Below, in pieces: positions 1-14,300 of a DNA stretch of 64,000 nt. A program made the translations under genes and the position numbers. The stretch's first letter is position 1, and every line of letters begins with the position of its first letter. Location: assembly GCA_947652115.1 (NCBI GenBank), contig OX393566.1:15428494-15492493 (forward strand), in the 5' to 3' direction. Source of the stretch: Blastomussa wellsi. Taxonomy: Eukaryota; Cnidaria; Anthozoa; Scleractinia; Plerogyridae. The notes below the pieces were generated by a model. It was not told where the DNA came from and did no database searches. It worked only from the letters and a program-made list of their open reading frames with translations.

Positions 1-160
1 TTGATTACGCGTTCGAAGCGTGGCTTCGCATGTGAATTCAAAATCAGTGGAGGCCGACCGACGCTTCATGTTCAAAAGCGTTGCGGCTTCACATTGTGAA
101 TAAATAGTTTACTTAGATTACATGTTCGAAGCCTTGCTTCGCATGTGAATGCTTTGAACC
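1..160. repeat. Short tandem repeat at left edge
   Basis: Two copies of a roughly 35 bp unit (positions about 3-38 and 116-150, period about 113) share the core GTTCGAAGC..TGGCTTCGCATG. Each unit can fold because GAAGC and GCTTC are complementary. No coding content is seen. This is a local tandem or foldback repeat of unknown family. Confidence 0.55.
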
Positions 161-357
161 AAGTAATTATAAAGTCAATCGAGGTTTCAAACTATACAAG
201 CTAGAGCGTGGCGCTACCGATGACGGATGTAGATATCCAGCACGAACAGACAACAAAACAAATTCTGATCAAGTCGATCACCGAAAAAATCAACGATACG
301 ACACGTGTCCGCTCGATGATATTCTCGGCCCAACAACGTAAAGTTGGTACTTGCAGT

Positions 358-440
358 GCACTCGCGAGAAACGAGAAATGTCTCGCGAGACAGTTCTCGT
401 TTCTCGTGATACGAGTCTCGTTTCTCGCGATACGAGTCTA
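358..440. repeat. TCTCGTTTCTCG-type short tandem repeat
   Basis: Imperfect 20-24 bp units built from TCTCG/CGAGA words (TCTCGTTTCTCG followed by CGATACGAG) repeat three to four times, partly inverted. It is simple-sequence DNA with no coding signal. Confidence 0.6.
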
Positions 441-464
441 CGGTGGTAACTTACATTTGAGCGG

Positions 465-542
465 TACTGTAACTGACAAGAAAATGTTCAAAATGTCTAA
501 AAACCACATTTTTTTTCAAAAATCTCCAGGAGTCAATGGGTT
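465..542 (-). mobile_element. End fragment of a TTAA-flanked (piggyBac-type) MITE
   Basis: The end CAGGAGTCAATGGG followed by TTAA at 539-542 is the reverse complement of the left end of the full element at 51348-51961, and similarity continues about 70 bp inward through the ACATTTTGAACATTTTCT block. The second end was not found, so this is a truncated copy. Confidence 0.6.
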
Positions 543-724
543 AAATCAGTATTTCCAGTTGTAATATCTGACGTTAAATCAGCAAAGTCGCCCGTGTGAA
601 TAGACATGATGGCGTTACACAAATCTTGTATCCTTTTAGTGTTTCTACAGTAATTAGTTCAAAGCAGGTAAACCATTAGTTTTCCGTTAAAAGAAAAGAA
701 TCTTTCGCTTACAGCTCACAACTT

Positions 725-805
725 AATGAATAATGTGTTGTGTTTCAATTGGTGCAAAGGTTTATTGTAGCGAAAAAAATATTTTGGGGTAGGTGCACTT
801 TAAAC
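725..805. mobile_element. Half copy of the palindromic MITE seen at 15096-15535
   Basis: The stretch GTGCAAAGGTTTATTGTAG..GAAAAAAATATTTTGGGG..AGGTGCACTTTAA matches the outer right arm of the 440 bp palindrome at 15 kb, ending at the same TTTAA. Only one arm is present here. Confidence 0.6.
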
Positions 806-936
806 TTTGAAGCCTACCTGCCCTAAAAAGGACAGTTCTGGGACAACTTGGAACCCTTGGTATGATGTTCTTCCAAATTTCATGTCCAAAATGTTGTTAG
901 CTGTGAGAACATAAGACAAGTGAGAACGTCAAGTAC

Positions 937-981
937 CTGGGTATCTTCATCAGCCAATTCTTTGAGGATACTCTTGAGTTC
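937..981 (-). CDS. IGBP1: IGBP1 exon 6 (last one inside the window)
   Basis: A 45 bp exon, acceptor tatttgaag, donor gtactt, encoding [15 protein letters not shown]. Joined to exon 5 it gives RRLKELKS, like human HRLSAMKS. No further exon is recognisable between 1 and 930. Confidence 0.85.
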
Positions 982-3900
982 CTTCAAATAGAGCAGTCAA
1001 TCAAGTTACACATTGTAATGTATTATAACTGGAAATGCCTTATTAATAATTATTATAAACACAGCTGAAAACACAAGAAGGGTAAGACCCAGTGACTGTT
1101 CTACTTACAAACAACAGGCAAAATAAATTACTTCATAATCACATTTAAGATACTGGAAATTACGAAAACCCTGGGGAGCTGGAGGATTTTGAAATTAAAC
1201 CATGCAATTTTACCACTCAGACAAGATGAGTGAAAAAAAGAGTAATGTATAAGACTATTCGAGGTGTGAAACTTAAGTGAAAACAATGAACACTTTCTTA
1301 CTTTCAGCCTTCTTTCCTGTTCTTTTTCTTCTTTATATCTTGCTATTTTTTCTTGGCGACTGTTAGCCATTTGATTAATACTTTTTTCCGTCATTTCAGG
1401 TATATTTGATGTTTCACTGTATCTGGAGAAGTCCTTTGCAAGGTAAGCACAAGAGTTAAAAACACATATTCAACAACTATATTATGTAGTTAAATGTTAA
1501 TTTAACTTAGTTAACGACAAGGAGCAAGTTTGCTCAGTGGTTGTTGTGGCAGCTTTTATTGGCCAGCCTTGCGCGGCTCGGGGACCTTAATGTTTGTGGC
1601 GTTGCTACCGTCATGCTGCAGTTACGGGCTTTTGTCAGGGCATTTCTGGCATTCGCAGGGTCAGCGGTATTCTGAAGCGGTTTATGCGTGAACCATAGTA
1701 CAGTGTATGTGCTTGTAGCTTTACTCAGCGTACAGGGTGATTTTGTAGCTCACAATTTGTTTTGTGGAGTGGCATTACTGGTTGGCATCATTGTTTTTTT
1801 TTTGTGGCGTGGCATTCATTTAGTTCATTGTGATGGGTGCAAGGGCTGGGCTGGGTTAGGCAGTTGGGGGCTTGTGGCTGGGTTGCAGGTAGGGCACGCT
1901 TTTGGAGTATCTGGGTTTGGGGTTAGCAGCTCCAGCCCCGGATTCCTGGGCACCCAACTGCCATTTGCAACGAAGCCGTTAACTTCAATTTGATTTAAGA
2001 AATAGGAAATAATTATGTCCTTGTGTTAAGAGTGGTAAAGCGGTGGGTGGTCTAGATCACTTTTTATAGAAAATAGAGTGACCCTTTCACAATTTACATA
2101 AAATGAAATAGCTTGACACTTCACAAAAAAACTGATATTCTATAACTTGCGATATTTTCTACAACAATGTTGTACTTGTAAAACACGGATATTTGCAATA
2201 ATCTTCTTTGGTCACTGAACAGATTGTCCAAAGTGCTGGCTTCGTCGATGAATTTACAACAGATGGACGGACTAAACAAAATGGCATCAGTCAAACAATT
2301 ACTCACCACATCTGTAACTCCATACGTTTTACATCTTTTCAAATAGTCTATAAAGTAAACCTACGGCATGAAAAAAGTACAATGGTTAAGGTGGCCCACA
2401 ATGGTTCACACATCTCTGTCTTCTGAATTGTAGTGCAGCAACACCAATAATGCTGAAGGTAATTTTTTGGATAAATATGTGTAGATTTTACCAATGAAAA
2501 AATTTATGCCCATGTGATATCAAAATTTGTTGCCATTTGACCCTTTCAGGCTGACAACTTTAAAACTACTTGGTGAAAGAATTTGTTTTTTACATATTTT
2601 TGTTAGGTCGGCAAAAGGAACATTTCTGCAATTTTTAAAACCTTTTGTCAAATGTTTTCAGAACTATGTTATTTCTCATCAAATTTAAGGTGGCTCTAAA
2701 ACCTATTGGAAGAATTTTTTAAAAGTTTGCAAAAATGTGCCATAAGTTGATTAAACAAAAATCAAAAACAAAAACTTTTACCAAGTATTTTTTAAGTTAT
2801 TAGCCTAATGTATATGGGTTGACTTTGACCTCTCGGGTTGTTGCTGTGGCAACAGCATTTGTCATTTGTCATTTGTCTGGCATTGTCTTTATGCACGGCA
2901 TTCACGGAAAACAGCTTTAGTGTTATATAGTTTTTAGTTCAAATTTTAAATATTTTTATTGTAATTATTTTTAGTGTACATATTGCTGATGAATTGATCG
3001 TGTTGAAATAAAGATTACTACTACTACTACTCTGACTCTGTTTACTGTTAAATACTCTACAAGATTACACTAAATGTTTTTCATCAAATGCCTAGCTGTA
3101 ATAGAATACCAAGGGCAGGAAGCTTTAAACTATTATGAGTGACCTTGAAACAGAAAAAAAGACAATTATTATAACAAAAAACAGAATATTTCCTTTTTTA
3201 AAAAATAATAAAACAACTTTCAAGGCTAAACTTATTTGAAAGATAAAAAATGTTTTCAACTGAATAGAGCCAACTTTTTTTAGCCCTGAAGATGACTTGA
3301 TTTTGGGGGTGTTTACACGATACTGTCATGAAAAGAAAAGGTTGCACCATTTTTGCATAAAACATTTCCATTGGGCTGTGAGGTTTATACTGCTGTAAAC
3401 TCTGCCATAAAACAAGAATAGGAAAAGAACAGTCATTCAAAATCTTGCTACGGTGCAGGAACCAGGGTGAACTCGCACTGGTATGACACGTGCCGGTATG
3501 AAATTTGTCATGTAAATGATTACAGGGCCATGAAAGGGAACCAGGGTAAACCCCAGCTGATGTAAATAGTTAAATATATTTGTTAAAAATCAAAGAAAGA
3601 TTCAAACTATTTAATTAACACATTCCTATATACTTTGTCAACAATATAGGTTTGAAAATCACAGAACATTTTGGAAGATTGAGTCATCTTCATGCCAGAT
3701 GAATATATCATATATCTTGTGTTTTAAGTTTATCTTTGGCTTAAAATTTGTCATTTTGTTTTCATTGTCTCATTTTGATTATCATAATCTGAAACAAAGG
3801 GACATAAACATCAAACAAGAAGAAGGCTCAGTAGCTGACAGAGATTTAAATGTTTCCCACTGGTAGAATAGACATCTTCAGCTTTGTATGTAAATTGGCA

Positions 3901-5292
3901 ATTGGGGATCATGTGATGTTCCCTAGAGAATTTTTCCTTCGTTTTCACATGGATTTGTTTGGATTTGAAAGAAATAATACTCAAGGCAAACATCACGTGG
4001 TCTGCAGTGGGACAACAAACAAAGCTAAAGAGGATCAAAACTGACCAATCATTAACGACTCTTAATACTAGAGTCTTACAGCCAATAACATCATGACAAA
4101 ACTGAACAATCAGTCTTCATGATCCAGACTTACAACACTAAACTGACAAACAACTCTTCACTCGACTCTGATGATGAGTTGTGCCCTGGATGTCGAAACA
4201 TTATTCATTACTACCAAAAAACAGTCCTTTTCAGAGCAACATTACTAATTAACGGTACACAATTTTCTCTGTTGCACTAATCATTGACCAATTTACAAGA
4301 TATTTCATACTCATACCTTTGCAATGTTAAGTGTAGTCATTCTATCAGATCCCATTTGTTTAAGGAACAGGTCTCCAAGAAATGCAGGCAGCAAAAGGAA
4401 TCTGTCAAAACGAAAGTGATTACAATTTAGTATTTTACATAGTTACAAGTACTTATTTAATCATAGTTAGTAGAGGGAAACTAAGCAAATGTGAAAACGA
4501 TTTAAAACATGGTAAATAGAATTCAAAACTCAAGCACCGATGGCAATCACAGATGCCATCTGGAAATGCTGTGTGCAGGATCTTGAACTTTGTCAACAAC
4601 CACAAACTTGCCCCAGGATTTAAAAAGCATTGGTTCTATTGGACAGTTTAAAAGGGGTATTAAAAGGTATCTGAGATATCAGATTCCCACACGGCAATCA
4701 TGTAAAACAGTTGTAATGAGTTTTAGTCTTTAACTTTTAGTTTAACTGATGATTCTCCACGTTTAAATAAAGTTGTACATTTTTTTACATTACATTACAT
4801 ACTTTTTTGAAGTTCGCCGAGTTTCCTAATCAGTCTCACTCTGCTAACTATGACTTAATTTTAAACTAGTCTGTGTAAAAGGGTTGTTGTGCAGATACTA
4901 TATACACGGTTCATAAAACCCTGAGATCTTTTTTTCAAGGACAAATCTAATTTGTTCAAGGACTTAATTTGACATAATGAAAGATGATTCCAGTCCATCA
5001 CCACTTGCAATGTTTACAACGGCTCCAAGGTATGTCAAATAATAGCAACGAACTACATTGTATACAGCAAACGTCACACGAACATAAACCACTGTTCCAC
5101 ATGATGTTTCAAGCTGAAAATTGTGTATAGTTGACCTGTCAAAGTTTTCTGTGTGCGGGACAACGATGTGTTAACGAAGTTCTATTTATCCAAGGAGCTT
5201 TCGATAAGATTCAAGGATTACTGGGGAAAATTCAAGAACTTTTCAAGGGGTTGTTGCTTTTTCGAAGACGTTGCAAGGCCTGTGCAAACCAT

Positions 5293-5329
<37 letters not shown>

Positions 5330-8300
5330 AATTTTTTAAACCAGTTTGATTTTTATCTCCCTTTGTCTCATGTTGATTAGCATAATCTGAAACAAAGGGA
5401 AATCAATATAAAACTGGTTTAAAAAATTTTAAACCAGGGATAAATTTAAACCACAACATATATAATAGCTTGGCTTTATCTCAAGTAAAAAGAACTGTTT
5501 ATAAAGAATGAGTAAAGGATTTTTTTTTGTTAACAACTGAACTTTACTTGTTCACTTTGCGTCCACCATGTGTGGTATCACTGATAGCGTGTTGGACTTA
5601 AGGTTGAGTATTCTTGGTTTGAGCATGGGTGTGGGGGGAAGTACTGCTTTGTGGAAAATTGAAATAATATCCTCTATTAAAGAGACCAATCTGACATCGC
5701 TCAATTGTGCACATGCAACCCTAATGTCCTACATCCCATAGAGCGACCAAAAGAAGTAATTTATTCCACAAAATGAGACCTTGAGCATCCCCATTCCTTT
5801 CAAATAACAGTCTCCCCGGTGGGGGTGGTAGGGAGTCTTCACTGGGTTCCTTGCATTATAATTATTAGCAACAAACTTCCTCCACCCAGGTGTATAATTA
5901 TATAGATTACTTCATAGAAAGTGCGATGGATTTTTATTCACAAGTTGCAAAACTTTGGAAAACAAATGAGTGAGCGCAGCCAACCAAGTGAGTTTTCCAA
6001 AGTTTTGCGATGAGTGAATAATAATCCGTAAAGCACTTTCTATGCTGTAATTTGTTTATTATATAAAAATTATAACGAGTACTCAACCATTGTAAACTTA
6101 AAGCGATTTTTCTAGTCTATAATTAAAGAGTTTAACGCAACGTGAGGAAAACAAAGCTGCAAATGAATTCTGATGGCTTTAGTTTTAATTTAATTATCGT
6201 AGCGAGATCTCAGAAAAATTACGGTGGTGACAAGCTATCGTAAACAACAACTTTATTACTTAAATAACGGTATAAAACACTGCCCTCTTACTAACCTAGC
6301 ATGATGGCCGTACTGGGGAATATTGGCCTGAGGTTGTGGCAATATGGACTGACCACAACGAGGTCTGTACCGAGGGCCAATATTCCCCAGCACCGCTTGA
6401 GCAAGCTAGGTTAGTAAATAGTTTCTTATATGGCACTCGAGTTAATGCATGCTTGTTAAAAACTGACTTACTTTCGGTGATTTCAACTCAGAGGTTTTCC
6501 ACCATAACGTGTTTTGATACTACGAACAACACCGAAAGAACAAGCAACCACGATTTTTAAAACATTTGTTCAATTTGAGTATTACATACATTTTATTTCC
6601 ACTGTTCTAGTTGCAAATTTTAAATTATCAAACTTTACAAAAAAACATATGTGGCTGAGGACTGTTTCTATGGTCCGCATGGCAAAATCCCGACCAAGAA
6701 AGAACCAAACAGAACGCTCAGCTTTTCCTTACCATGTGTTACTTTTTAAAAGAAAAACTTTTGCTATCGCATCAAGAAACGTTGCCATAAGTGAATCAAC
6801 TACTGCAAATAAACTGGTGAATTTTTGAGCAAAAATTGTGACAACACAAGGAGCCGGTTCATTAAACAATAATTGTACCAACAGGACCTGAATTTTCTTA
6901 GAAAGTCCACGGTTGCGTTGTATCAAAGCTACAATGGAAGTCCCTTTCATTTCTTGGCTTTCCTTTATCGACATTTAGTTTGTCTTCGCTCTCCCTGGAG
7001 AATGATTTTATCATTTCCATATCATAACTGTGTTCTTAACGTTTTGCTAAGTATGTTTCTGATAGCTTTCCTTTCCATAAAGTTCTCCAAAGACAAAATT
7101 TGTAGCCAAAACATAAACTGCCTTCGAGAGCAAACTTGTTGCTCGTTGCTTTCACAACCTCGTTGGAAACCATTTGAATTCCCACGTTCTAATTGGTTAG
7201 GTCGTTCTTCTCTTGATGCTGATCGGTTATATTTTTCACATGCGAAGAAAGCTATACGCGAAGCTGATTGGATGTATCAAGTTTCTCACATGTGAAATAT
7301 AGCAAATATAGAATTCTATTTGCAGGGTTTATTGCCTAAAATTGTTGCTATGCATAATGGGTACTGGTGAATAATAATGATGAATTTAATGCAGCAGAGT
7401 GTGGCCTAGTGGTTAGGGTGCTGGAAGTCCTGCGTAAGAGTTGTCCTCCTGCCACTAAAATCGATTTGTCTTCAGTGGTCCCGAATTCAACTCCTCCACT
7501 CCTCTTTGTAAATAGCGAACTGGTCTGCCTTCTGTCAGTTGCAATTTTTAACAACTTTCTGTTTCATTTCAGAAAATTGCACAAGGATAACGTCCAAAGC
7601 TTTCATTCTTCTTCGTGCGATTTTCTGTACTAATTGTTATTATAATTTCAACCCATGAGGTATTTTGAGAAAATGACGTCATTTTCAACAAAGCCTTGGA
7701 ACAAGGAGAATTAATGGTTGCCGTAAATTCTCTGAAATAAAAGTACAAAAAAGACAACTTGTAATGTTTGTAATGGGCTGAAATTTGGAAAGATACCTCA
7801 AAAGGTCGTACTATTAACGAAAATGTAAAAAATGGATATCAAATTTCATCGTAGTTGCACTTTAAGAACCAATGAGATGACTTGTTCCAAGAGGCAGTAG
7901 GCGACCCCATCCAGGGGTAGAAATACTTCAGTGCTGGAGTTGGGCACCAGCCTAGTAAGCCAGTTCAGTTAGGTTTAAAGATAGATTTTACCTTTTCGTC
8001 ATGTTGGAGTACAGGCTCTACACACCAAAATATCTACTAAAATATTATATATGATAATAATATAAGTGTACACTTCCACAAATATTTACATTATAGTAAG
8101 CCCCTATATGTACATGTAATCTCTAGGAATGTAGATACATGTAAAGATTCTAAATAAAATAGCCCAGTCACAATAATTATGATGGGCAATGTGTTTGAGG
8201 CAGGAAGACCTTTCAAGTTGTATAATTATTGTAGCATTAACAATACAGTGCCATGTCAGACCCACCTTAATTCCGAAGTTGGAACTTCACTCAATTCTTC

Positions 8301-11300
8301 ATTTGTACTAAACAAAGCTAAACTATTGACCATTTCTGTTGCACGTACAAAATGATTCACAGCTGTGCTGACCTTATTCTGCAAAAAACACAAAGCAAAT
8401 GTAATCAGTTAAATCTGTTTAAGGATGTTTGTGCAAAAATTTTCTCACAGTACTGCCCAAAACTATTTACCCATTTACCTTGGTTACCTAATCTGCAGAT
8501 TGATACTACGTTTTCACCTCATGTGGTGTGCAGCAAAAATTACTCCTGTTTTACCACGGTATTTTGTGGGAAGCAATAGAAATGTAAAAAAAAGTGAGGA
8601 TCACCGACTTTGTTTCACCCGCACAGAAATGATGCACAATTAGCCCAAAAATCCTCAAGTAACTATAAATGACAATAAAATGCATTGTGCTAAAAGTATA
8701 TAGAAGGGGTGACAAATGGAAGATGTTGTCACAAGCATATGAGACAGACAGGGTACTTGTCACAAATTTGAATTAAATTCATAAAGGAGACAAACTGGGC
8801 TTTTGTAAACAAGACCTTGACAATAGAAAATATTGGCATTTTTACCCGGAACAGCCTAAGTCCCAAGTCACACATGCCTCTCAACCAGGGAGTAGGTGAG
8901 GCCCTTTAAGACAATTTTCGTTGTTTACCCCTGGCTGGAATTAATGGGCATTCAGGTTAAAAGGCATGCACTGCAATCTCTCAAATCCATCCTGTCAGAA
9001 GCTACATTATTCAGGAATTGGTTTTTAGAGGAACTCCTGAATGCACAGAAGGTGCGTGCAAGCATTGCACTACACCTGAGACGAATTGGTAACCCATTGA
9101 ACTGGGTTGCCCAACTGACCAGCCAACCATACTGTATGTATGCACCGGCCTGGTTATCATTTTGCAATTGCCTTCATTTGTCCGTCATTTGGAGTCCAAC
9201 ATGAGTATAAATTTATAAAAACAATGGTCAGTTTTGTTAAAATAATTTTTTGTCATAGCATTTTGTATGGAAACTGTATGAACACCCTAAATGAAGTGAT
9301 TGCATGAACAGAAGGTTTATGATCCTCTTTTTATTCAAAATTAGCACACTGGTTGTGGGTAAAATTTGGGTGGCAGGGAAGCGAGATTGGGGAGTTGGGG
9401 CCCAGGAAGGGGGCCTTCCTGGGAGGAGTACAGATCAGGTGGTACTGGGGGTAGCCACCCTGGAATAAAAGTTACAGACCTGCCTCCAGGGGTGAGGCCC
9501 ATATCGGGGGACTGAGGGAACCAGGAGGGGGAGCCCCTCCTGGGGGGAGTACAGATCAGGTGGTACCGGGGTTAGCCACCTTGGAATGTGGGCTAGAGCC
9601 TTACTGTGGGGTAAAGTGCAGCTAATGGGTGCACTTCCCTGCCACCATTCATTCACCAAAGAACAAAAGGCATGGAAAATACAATGTATCTATTAACTGT
9701 GCTCTGAATAACCAGGTCAAAGGCTTGTCTTTTTTTTTGTGCAGATAGGTAGCATAAGCCTTCCTAGTGTAATGTTGCTTTTTTTATAACAGATAGTACC
9801 TGATATAATTATCGATATATGGGTTTGTTGGTCTACGAAACAGAACTGTATTAAAATCCATATGTACTCATATTGAGTAGTCCACATGCTGATGTATATA
9901 CATTTAATATATATATAATTAAGCGAAGAGTTGGATTATTTGGACTGAGTCATTTAATTGCTACTCAGAGTTTCATGCTTCGTGCCAAGCAATCATCAGG
10001 CAACTGCCAGAAAAAACAGTTACAATCAAATAAATTTGAAAAAACAGAACAATACACACCAGGTGTGACGCTTGACGCTTCAAGCGGGTTGCTATAGCTA
10101 ATCAAGTTATGACATTTTTCAGCAAAAATTTCCTTGAATGTCTACAGCACGATGTTAGCTCATTTCTGTTGTTGAGAGTTGACATTTCAGGTTTACATAA
10201 AATGAAATACTTCTCCCACAGACACAAATTACATTTCTTGGTAACGTTTGAATAAGACCTAGCTTGTTTTATTTTTCGCCATTTGATGTTGTATTCAATC
10301 TTTCGGTCTTTCAGGTTCCAAATATGCTTGCTAAGCTCAGTTGCGCTTCTGTACCATTCGTTTCGAAACGAGGATGTGTGATTCCTATACCTTAATTTGA
10401 ACGGAGTGTCACAAAGTCCGATGTATGTTTCCTTAGTTTCTTGTGTTTCTTCAGCCTGGTAGAGTATGTTTTCTACTTGGCAGTTGCCATCCATTGGACA
10501 CGCTTCTGGTTGCCAGCAGTTACAATGTTTCTTATCTAGTTCATCAGGATTTGCTGATTTGCCAATTACGGCTTTGTTGTGGTTAGATATAACTGATTTG
10601 ACATTATTCATGCAACTGTAGCTTAATTTTAGTGTGTTCCGGTTGAAAATTTTGTGAAGTGGGTTAGACTTGGGGAAGTGCTGATCAATGAGAGAAAGGA
10701 AGCATTTTCCAACATTTGTTTCCACATTCTTGCTGTATGCCGGGTTGTACCAAATTATGTTCCTTTGTCTATTCTTCCGTGGGTGTGATGGTTGGTTGGG
10801 TGTAACTTTATGCGAGAGGTCATAACGGTAACCGCTTTTGTTGAGTGCTTCTTGATATATGGGTTTTGCGCTGTCGAAGCATTCTTTATCCGACGAGATT
10901 TCGGAGAGCCTCTTGTTGATAGATTCAGGAATGTTTTTCAGAATTGATGGTGGATGGTTCAAGTTCTTATGTACATATAGTGGCGTGTTTCCTTCCTTTG
11001 TGTAGGGGTAGTATTTACCACTTCTGAGGTCTAGCGTGACATCTAGGAAATTGACAATTGTGGTGTTGGCTTCGACAGTGATCTTTAAGTCGTTGTCACG
11101 GAAGACTTGACATATCTCTTTCTTAATCTTCTCAATTTCCTGTGGCTTGCTGCTTGTTGCTGTTGTATATATATTTTTAAAAGTCAGAGAATATTAATGT
11201 TCAGTAGCTATCCAATACTCTCTGAATTACAATGTCAAAGCTTGCTTTTTTTTGGATACAAATAGCATTAGACTTATCAATGTCCTCTGATCCAAACAAA

Positions 11301-14300
11301 AATGAATGGTTTGTCTTTTAGTTAGTACTTTAGTGATAGTCCTAAAGCGTAGTATCTCTACAGGTTAAAATGTGATGTCCAAGGGGTTCCAGTCATGGGT
11401 GGGTGGGAGGGAAAAAAATTAGTAGCAAAGGTTTGGCACAACAAGAAGACTGACTTCCCATGAGGAGCGTGTGCTTAACTAAAGACCAGGGGCATGAGGT
11501 GGACATGTGAAAGAAATGACTGGAACCATTGATACACCTCTGATACAGATGTAGATAAGAATGGCCTTTACTTAAGAAATGAAAGGTTTGTTGTAATAGC
11601 TAAAGGGGATGATTTTTCTTTGACTGCAGATGGACTTTGAAATGGGGAATTGGTGGCATGTTGCCTATGTTACTGGGGTTTACGTGACGCAAGGCTCAAA
11701 GTTTACATGTTTTTCTGAAATAAAGTGTTACAATGCAAGATGTGTGCTTGTCTTTGAGATAGTCTCTCAGGTCTCATTAACATCACTTTATGGATACCAT
11801 AAACTTGACCCAAAATCGTTGATGCATCCTTCACTTTATATGCTGAATGAAGTGCTTGAAGAAAGCGGGCAGGAGGAAATATTCAAAGATATTTTATTCA
11901 ATTATTATCCCTTCTTTTTTTTGTGTATGTCATACCGTAAACGTCCATGTATTATGTATAAGCCGCACTTATAAGACCCGTAACTTGTAAAAAAAACATA
12001 CCGGTACTTGATGCCAAGATGAATACTCATAAGAGGCACGTTTTGGAGGTAATTAATCAATAATTATACCGTACCAATCCAAAAATATTCGGAATTATTA
12101 TCCAAATGTGCTTCGTAGAGTACAAATAACGTCCAAAATGAGTACAAATATCATGCGAACCAGTTAGAAAGTCGCCTGCACAGACAACAATTATTTGGCG
12201 TGTTGGATAATAAATCTCTTATTAGACGATTGCAGATTCTTGGTAGCTTGGTTAAAAAGCAAAGGACTAAGGCTTTATGCTCCCTTTTGATATTTGAGTG
12301 GTTGATATACACTGTATTAGTGTGTTCTTGGAGCTAAAACTGCACCAACAGATGCTACTAGGGTTCTGTGACAGTTTAATTTCTGCATTTGATCTCAACT
12401 TTAGGAGCATAATAAAAGCTACTAAAAAGTTGAAACAGTGATCTGGTCACTTATTAATTTTCCTGGGGGTGGGGGCATTTGAACAGCTTTTTGGCCCGGG
12501 GAGGGGGAATTTGAACAGAAATTTTCCAAAAATTCAAATGCCCAGGGGTTGCCGGGGGGGGGGGGGGTGGGGGGGTATGTTGAAGCTTCGATTTAACTGG
12601 TACATTACGAAATGCTTTGACTTTCTATTTCAGGAATGCATTGCCTAGCACATGACCAAAGTCTTCCCTCAGGTTACATTGCCGTATCATCTTTGAAACA
12701 ATTTGTTCTTTGTGAACAACAGTTCTCATAATATTTCATTATTATTTTTTGGAGTGTAAAATGTTGCACGATTGTTTGTCAAGCATCCGCGAGTTGTATG
12801 GGAATACGCGAAGCTTGGCTAAACAAAGCTTGCATACACGAAAACAAAACTCAGAATATTACTTTATTTAGGTATCGGAGTACGCTGTTTGAACGTGTGA
12901 AGGGCCAAGCAGAAATGACAATCAAATCGACATGGATTGTAGTAATTGTTTATAACTATATAAATGTTTTTGGAAATTCTCTTTGGTGACATAATTTTTT
13001 TCCCAACTGCGATGCGTAGAATGTAAACACTGCTCGCTTAATGGCAAACCACAACAACATTTTTACTGTTGCCGCGGGGTTATGAGTGAAATTAGCTTTA
13101 TCTGCTTCAAAGTGTTAAACTTATATTTGGGATCCGAGTATTTCAAAGCTGTTTGTGACAACACTCCGCTAATTCATCGCAAGCCAAATCATCGCCAGAG
13201 CAGTGGCAAGAGCTATATATAGATGAGACGAATTTCGAGAAATGTGGCACGTAAATTAACACAGGATCGGGCATTATTAGTTTGATGTTTTATTTTTTTG
13301 AGATCGTCGCAAGAAACATATCCCTCGAAAACGCTTGTTTCCAAGTTCTGACAGGAAATATAACACAGTGAACGTCTGACAAAGAAGTCGGGTTTGTTTA
13401 AGTTTTATGTTATGCAAAAATGTGTGTGGTCTGCTAATGAGCTTCAAGAACGCGTTTAGCTGCATAATTTCACATTTGAATAACAACGCAAACACAAACC
13501 CATTTAGTTCCAAATGCAAACGTGTTTGCTCTGCGTTAAAACGCGTTCGCTCTTCATTTAAAACATGTTCGATGGTTCGCTTGTTTCTGAACGGTACTCT
13601 GTGTGCATTATGTGTGAAATCAAATATGGACATCAAACAATAACATGGACATCTTTACAGTGAGGACACTCAAACCGTGAACACTTGACCTTTATTTTTA
13701 CATTTTTTGTTTTGATTATCCAATGATTGCTCTTGACATAGACCAAAGGGTTAGTGTTTTCAGCACCTAAGAAAGCTAATTCTAAACAATTATTGGATGA
13801 GATTTTTGTGATATCTGGAATAATCAAGGTCAAGGTGAGTGTTATCAGCCGAAGGCTGAGGCTGATAACACCAACCGAAACCTTGATTATTCCGGATATC
13901 ACAAAAACCGAATCTAATAATTGCTTTATTTTCCATTGTTTTCAGGCTTCCCATGGAGTTAAACGATCCATCCTTTTTTCGCGCCTCCACATAAAAATCT
14001 TTCAACACTTGCCCTAATTGTTTTTTGTTGTGTGGCTCATGAATGTTTTTTTCTTTAAAGTGCCTATGAAGTAAAAAATTTTTTCGCACATTTTTGTAGT
14101 ATATTGTACCCTTATTCCAAAATGACAAAAGAAATTCGGTGGAAAGGAAAGAAAATCCGTTTTTTACTGCTTGAAGTAAGCAAGTAGGGGGTTCCGGAGA
14201 CTGGGAACGAATTAAGCGGTGATGATGTAGTTAGTGGTTTCAGCATGTTGTTTACACATAGTTTCTTGTTGCTTTTGAGTGAACTTCTCCTAGTCAGAGG

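Noticed and set aside
208..564. 118-codon plus ORF at the left edge
   Set aside because: It spans a TCTCG simple repeat and a MITE end.
2985..3040. CRISPR-like or functional short repeats (TAC units)
   Set aside because: Simple tandem tail of a LINE-type 3' end; no spacers.
6873..7295. 140-codon plus ORF
   Set aside because: No recognised motif, no splice context, hydrophobic random-like composition; inside IGBP1 intron 2.
10962..10964. Methionine at 10962 as start of a 286-residue gene
   Set aside because: The conserved reverse transcriptase frame continues upstream to about 11172; this Met is internal.
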